In this document: positions 62,153-64,000 of the stretch, piece after piece
How the letters are laid out: each line of letters begins with the position of its first letter
Position numbering within the stretch: the first letter of the stretch is position 1
From: Candidatus Poribacteria bacterium
GTDB lineage: Bacteria > Poribacteria > WGA-4E > GCA-2687025
Direction of reading: 5' to 3'
NCBI GenBank assembly: GCA_026004875.1
Contig: BPJZ01000003.1
Location: 1 to 64,000, forward strand
DNA: 64,000 bases
Position numbers and translations under genes: made by a program
Notes under the pieces: model-generated
What the model saw: only the letters and a program-made list of their open reading frames with translations
Databases searched by the model: none
What the model was told of the DNA's origin: nothing

Positions 62153-63241
62153 TTAGACATTGAATCGGATCAAGAGCACCTCGCCGTCCTGGACGGGATA
62201 CTCTTTTCCTTCCAGTCGAAGTTTGCCCGCCTCGCGGGCATGGGCGTAGGATCCCAGTTGGACCAGCTCGTCCCAGGGGATCACCTCGGCGCGGATGAAC
62301 CCTCGCGCCATATCCGAGTGGATTGTTCCAGCGGCTTCGAGGGCTGTCGCGCCGCGCGGAATCGTCCAGGCGCGGGCCTCCCGCTCGTTGACGGTGAAGA
62401 AGGTGATCACGTCCAGCAGCGCGTAGGATTCACGGATGACCCGCTCCAAGGCGGACTCCGGCGGCAGCCCCAGGTCTTCCCGAAAGGCGAGGGCCTCCTC
62501 GTCGGGGAGCTCGGCCAGCTCCATTTCGACCTGGGCGGAGAGGACCAGCGCCCGCACCCGGGGCCGCTCCTCCAGCCCTAGGCGCTCTAGGAGCGCCCCT
62601 TCTTGAGCGGCCTCCTCTTCGCCAACGTTCAGGACAATCAGCATCGGCTTTCGGGTGAGGAACTGGAATCCGCGGATCAGCCGTTCCTCTTCGGGGGAAA
62701 GGTCCACCTCCCGGAGGGGCCGGCCGGCCTCCAGCGCGGAGCGGCATCGTTCCAGCGTCTCCCGTTCGCGCTGGAGCTCGGCGTCCTTTTTAACCCGGAG
62801 CTCCCGATTGAGCCGTTCGAGTCGGCTTTCGGCCACCTGCAGGTCGGCCAGGAGGAGCTCCGTCTCTAAGAGAGCAAGGTCTCGCTTGGGGTCTACCGAG
62901 CCGTGCTCGTGGGGGACCGCGGCGTCCTCAAACCCCCGGACAACGTGCACCAGCGCGTCCATCGTCCGTAACGTCGCAAGGAATTGGGGGGTCATGGTTC
63001 CGCGCTGGAAGGCTCCCGGTACAAGACCGCCGGTGTCTACATAGGTGATCGTCGTCGGGGTCACCTGCTTGGGTCGGAAGGTCTCGGCGAGACGCTCCAG
63101 ACGCGGGTCGCTCACCCGGACGACGGCTCGATTGGCCTGTTGGCCGGCGGCGTAGTGACCCGTTTCGGCATGCGCTTGGGTCAGCGCGTTAAAAAGCGTC
63201 GTCTTCCCAACAAAGGGCAGCCCGACGATTCCAAACTCCAC
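62153..63241 (-). CDS. ychF: YchF/OLA1-type Obg-family nucleotide-binding protein, divergent
   Basis: 362 residues with the YchF plan: G1 GLPFVGKTT (7-15), G3 DTGGLVPGA, HVVRGFEDAAVPHEHGSVDPKRDL, a coiled-coil insert (about 125-195), G4-like LNVGEEE and a C-terminal TGS domain (FFTVNEREARAWTIPRGATALEAAGTIHSDMARGFIRAEVI). YchF proteins prefer ATP and act in stress and translation. The P-loop Phe and Thr and the Thr-Gly in G3 differ from the textbook GLPNVGKS and DIAGL. Nineteen bases after the small coiled-coil gene. Confidence 0.88.
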   Translation of the reverse strand: MEFGIVGLPFVGKTTLFNALTQAHAETGHYAAGQQANRAVVRVSDPRLERLAETFRPKQVTPTTITYVDTGGLVPGAFQRGTMTPQFLATLRTMDALVHVVRGFEDAAVPHEHGSVDPKRDLALLETELLLADLQVAESRLERLNRELRVKKDAELQRERETLERCRSALEAGRPLREVDLSPEEERLIRGFQFLTRKPMLIVLNVGEEEAAQEGALLERLGLEERPRVRALVLSAQVEMELAELPDEEALAFREDLGLPPESALERVIRESYALLDVITFFTVNEREARAWTIPRGATALEAAGTIHSDMARGFIRAEVIPWDELVQLGSYAHAREAGKLRLEGKEYPVQDGEVLLIRFNV

Positions 63242-63260
63242 CGCCGGCGCTCCTCCCCTC

Positions 63261-63611
63261 CTACTTCGGTCCGCCGGGAGCCTGGTCCGCCCTGGAGGTC
63301 GCTTTGACCTCCCCAGCGAGTGCTCGGAGCTCCCCGATGATCCGCTGTGAGGAGCCGGCTAGTCGGTCCAGCCGTGCTTGCACCTCCTGTTCGTAGCTTT
63401 GAAGGGCGGCCTCGGTCTGCTGGGCGATCTGAGGGAACAGCCCTTCCAGCTCGGCGAGCGTCTCGGAGAGCGCCAAGAGCCGCCTCCGCAACTCGGGAAG
63501 GGGAAGAGGACCCGTTCGTTCGGCTCCTCGCAGCAGGTCCCGACAGGTCTCCAGGTCGAGGACGAACCGGTTGAGCGCCAGATGCCACGCTTCCAGGAGG
63601 TTACGACTCAC
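63261..63611 (-). CDS. Small coiled-coil protein, unknown function
   Basis: 116 residues from a GTG at 63611 that overlaps the larB stop by 11 bases. Almost entirely helical with heptad-like Leu spacing ([58 protein letters not shown]). No signal, no cysteine motif. I do not recognise it; a length and position between larB and ychF is the only clue. Confidence 0.7.
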   Translation of the reverse strand: MSRNLLEAWHLALNRFVLDLETCRDLLRGAERTGPLPLPELRRRLLALSETLAELEGLFPQIAQQTEAALQSYEQEVQARLDRLAGSSQRIIGELRALAGEVKATSRADQAPGGPK

Positions 63612-64000
63612 CGGTCTTGTTCCGGGTCGCAAGACGGTTGATCAACGAGGCGGCGTATCCGGCCCCAAAGCCGTTGTCAATGTTGACGACGACCACGCCG
63701 GAGGCGCAACTGTTCAGCATCGCCAGGAGCGCCGCAGCTCCGCCGAAGCTGGCTCCGTATCCTGTGCTGGTGGGCACGGCGATCACCGGCACAGAGACCA
63801 ACCCCCCGACGACGCTGGGCAACGCCCCCTCCATGCCAGCGACAACGACGATCACGTTTGCGGCGTACAATCGGTCGGTGTTGTGGAGGAGTCGGTGGAT
63901 TCCTGCAACGCCCACGTCGTAGAGCCGTTCCACCTTTTCGCCCATCACGGTGGCCGTTTCGGCGGCCTCTTCGGCGACGGCCAGGTCTGAGGTGCCGGCG
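63601..64000 (-). CDS. larB: LarB, nickel-pincer nucleotide cofactor biosynthesis (partial at window end)
   Basis: C-terminal 132 residues of an AIR-carboxylase-fold (PurE-like) protein: [38 protein letters not shown]-type block, [24 protein letters not shown] and [18 protein letters not shown], which is the LarB signature and not PurE. LarB carboxylates and hydrolyses nicotinate adenine dinucleotide toward the cofactor of lactate racemase-type enzymes. larA, larC and larE would be outside the window. Confidence 0.88.
   Translation of the reverse strand, partial: AGTSDLAVAEEAAETATVMGEKVERLYDVGVAGIHRLLHNTDRLYAANVIVVVAGMEGALPSVVGGLVSVPVIAVPTSTGYGASFGGAAALLAMLNSCASGVVVVNIDNGFGAGYAASLINRLATRNKTGES

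Noticed and set aside
1-64000. CRISPR arrays, insertion sequences, prophage, tRNA or rRNA genes
   Set aside because: No repeated spacer-like units, transposase or integrase motifs, cloverleaf-like TTCGAATCC arms or rRNA-like stretches were found in the gaps; nearly all sequence is accounted for by housekeeping and metabolic genes.

Overview
The window is GC-rich, gene-dense bacterial chromosome. It carries about 60 protein genes and no rRNA, tRNA, insertion sequence, prophage or CRISPR that I can see. The cell has two membranes: BamA, a LolD/LolC-E lipoprotein exporter, the paired LptF/LptG permeases, KdsB for Kdo activation, a Wza-like polysaccharide export protein, a lipoprotein lytic transglycosylase and a barrel-type protein ending in Phe are all present. 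CtaA and CtaB (heme A) point to an aa3-type oxidase and aerobic respiration, and MqnE and MqnC point to menaquinone made by the futalosine route. The phylum is not fixed by the sequence. From memory only, the LamG protein's tail (GKLTTTWGALR) and the mix of Gfo/Idh/MocA dehydrogenases, a sugar isomerase/epimerase and a GH99-like enzyme resemble Poribacteria and other uncultivated diderms; treat this as a weak pointer.

Layout. 1-8.5 kb, minus strand: bamA, clpC, an ilvE-type aminotransferase, lolD, a lolC/E-type permease and lysS. 8.7-11.6 kb, plus: a D-2-hydroxyacid dehydrogenase, a Gfo/Idh/MocA oxidoreductase and kdsB, translationally coupled. 11.6-13.5 kb, minus: a LacI regulator and a secreted LamG protein. 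13.7-18.5 kb, plus: argJ-argB-argD and an HtrA-type protease. 18.5-25 kb, minus: a sigma-70 factor, an ABC exporter pair, a DUF420 protein, ctaB, ctaA and a PH-like protein. 25-30.6 kb, plus: a sugar isomerase, two small hypotheticals, an unusual S1/P1-nuclease plus DmpA-peptidase fusion, a PotD-like lipoprotein and a small hypothetical. 30.5-35.1 kb, minus: ComF, an outer-membrane protein, lptG and lptF. 35.2-40.7 kb, plus: zinc ribbon protein, Wza-like protein, nicotinamidase-like enzyme, hypothetical, Slt, molybdopterin protein. 40.7-43.7 kb, minus: two PepSY membrane proteins, nadA, Rieske protein. 44-45.7 kb, plus: GH99-like enzyme. 45.6-50.5 kb, minus: nucleotidyltransferase, a second Gfo/Idh/MocA enzyme, a DNA-repair methyltransferase, a GH57 enzyme and an HTH-DUF4912 protein. 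50.6-52.6 kb, plus: DUF2752 and an unknown protein. 52.6-64 kb, minus: M20 amidohydrolase, mqnC, mqnE, map, coaE, hisG, an NTF2-like protein, valS, ychF, a small coiled-coil protein and larB.

How genes work together: overlaps of 1-13 bases (mostly ATGA or GTGA) link many neighbours, so most blocks look like operons. The main functional groups are envelope building (bamA, lol, lpt, kdsB, Wza-like, slt), heme A/oxidase assembly, arginine synthesis and menaquinone synthesis. A recurring oddity is that at least eleven, probably twelve or thirteen, reading-frame breaks occur in conserved genes. Every one is repaired by removing a single base, and every one lies in a minus-strand gene. Sequence or assembly insertion error is the simplest explanation, so these genes are annotated here as whole genes rather than pseudogenes.
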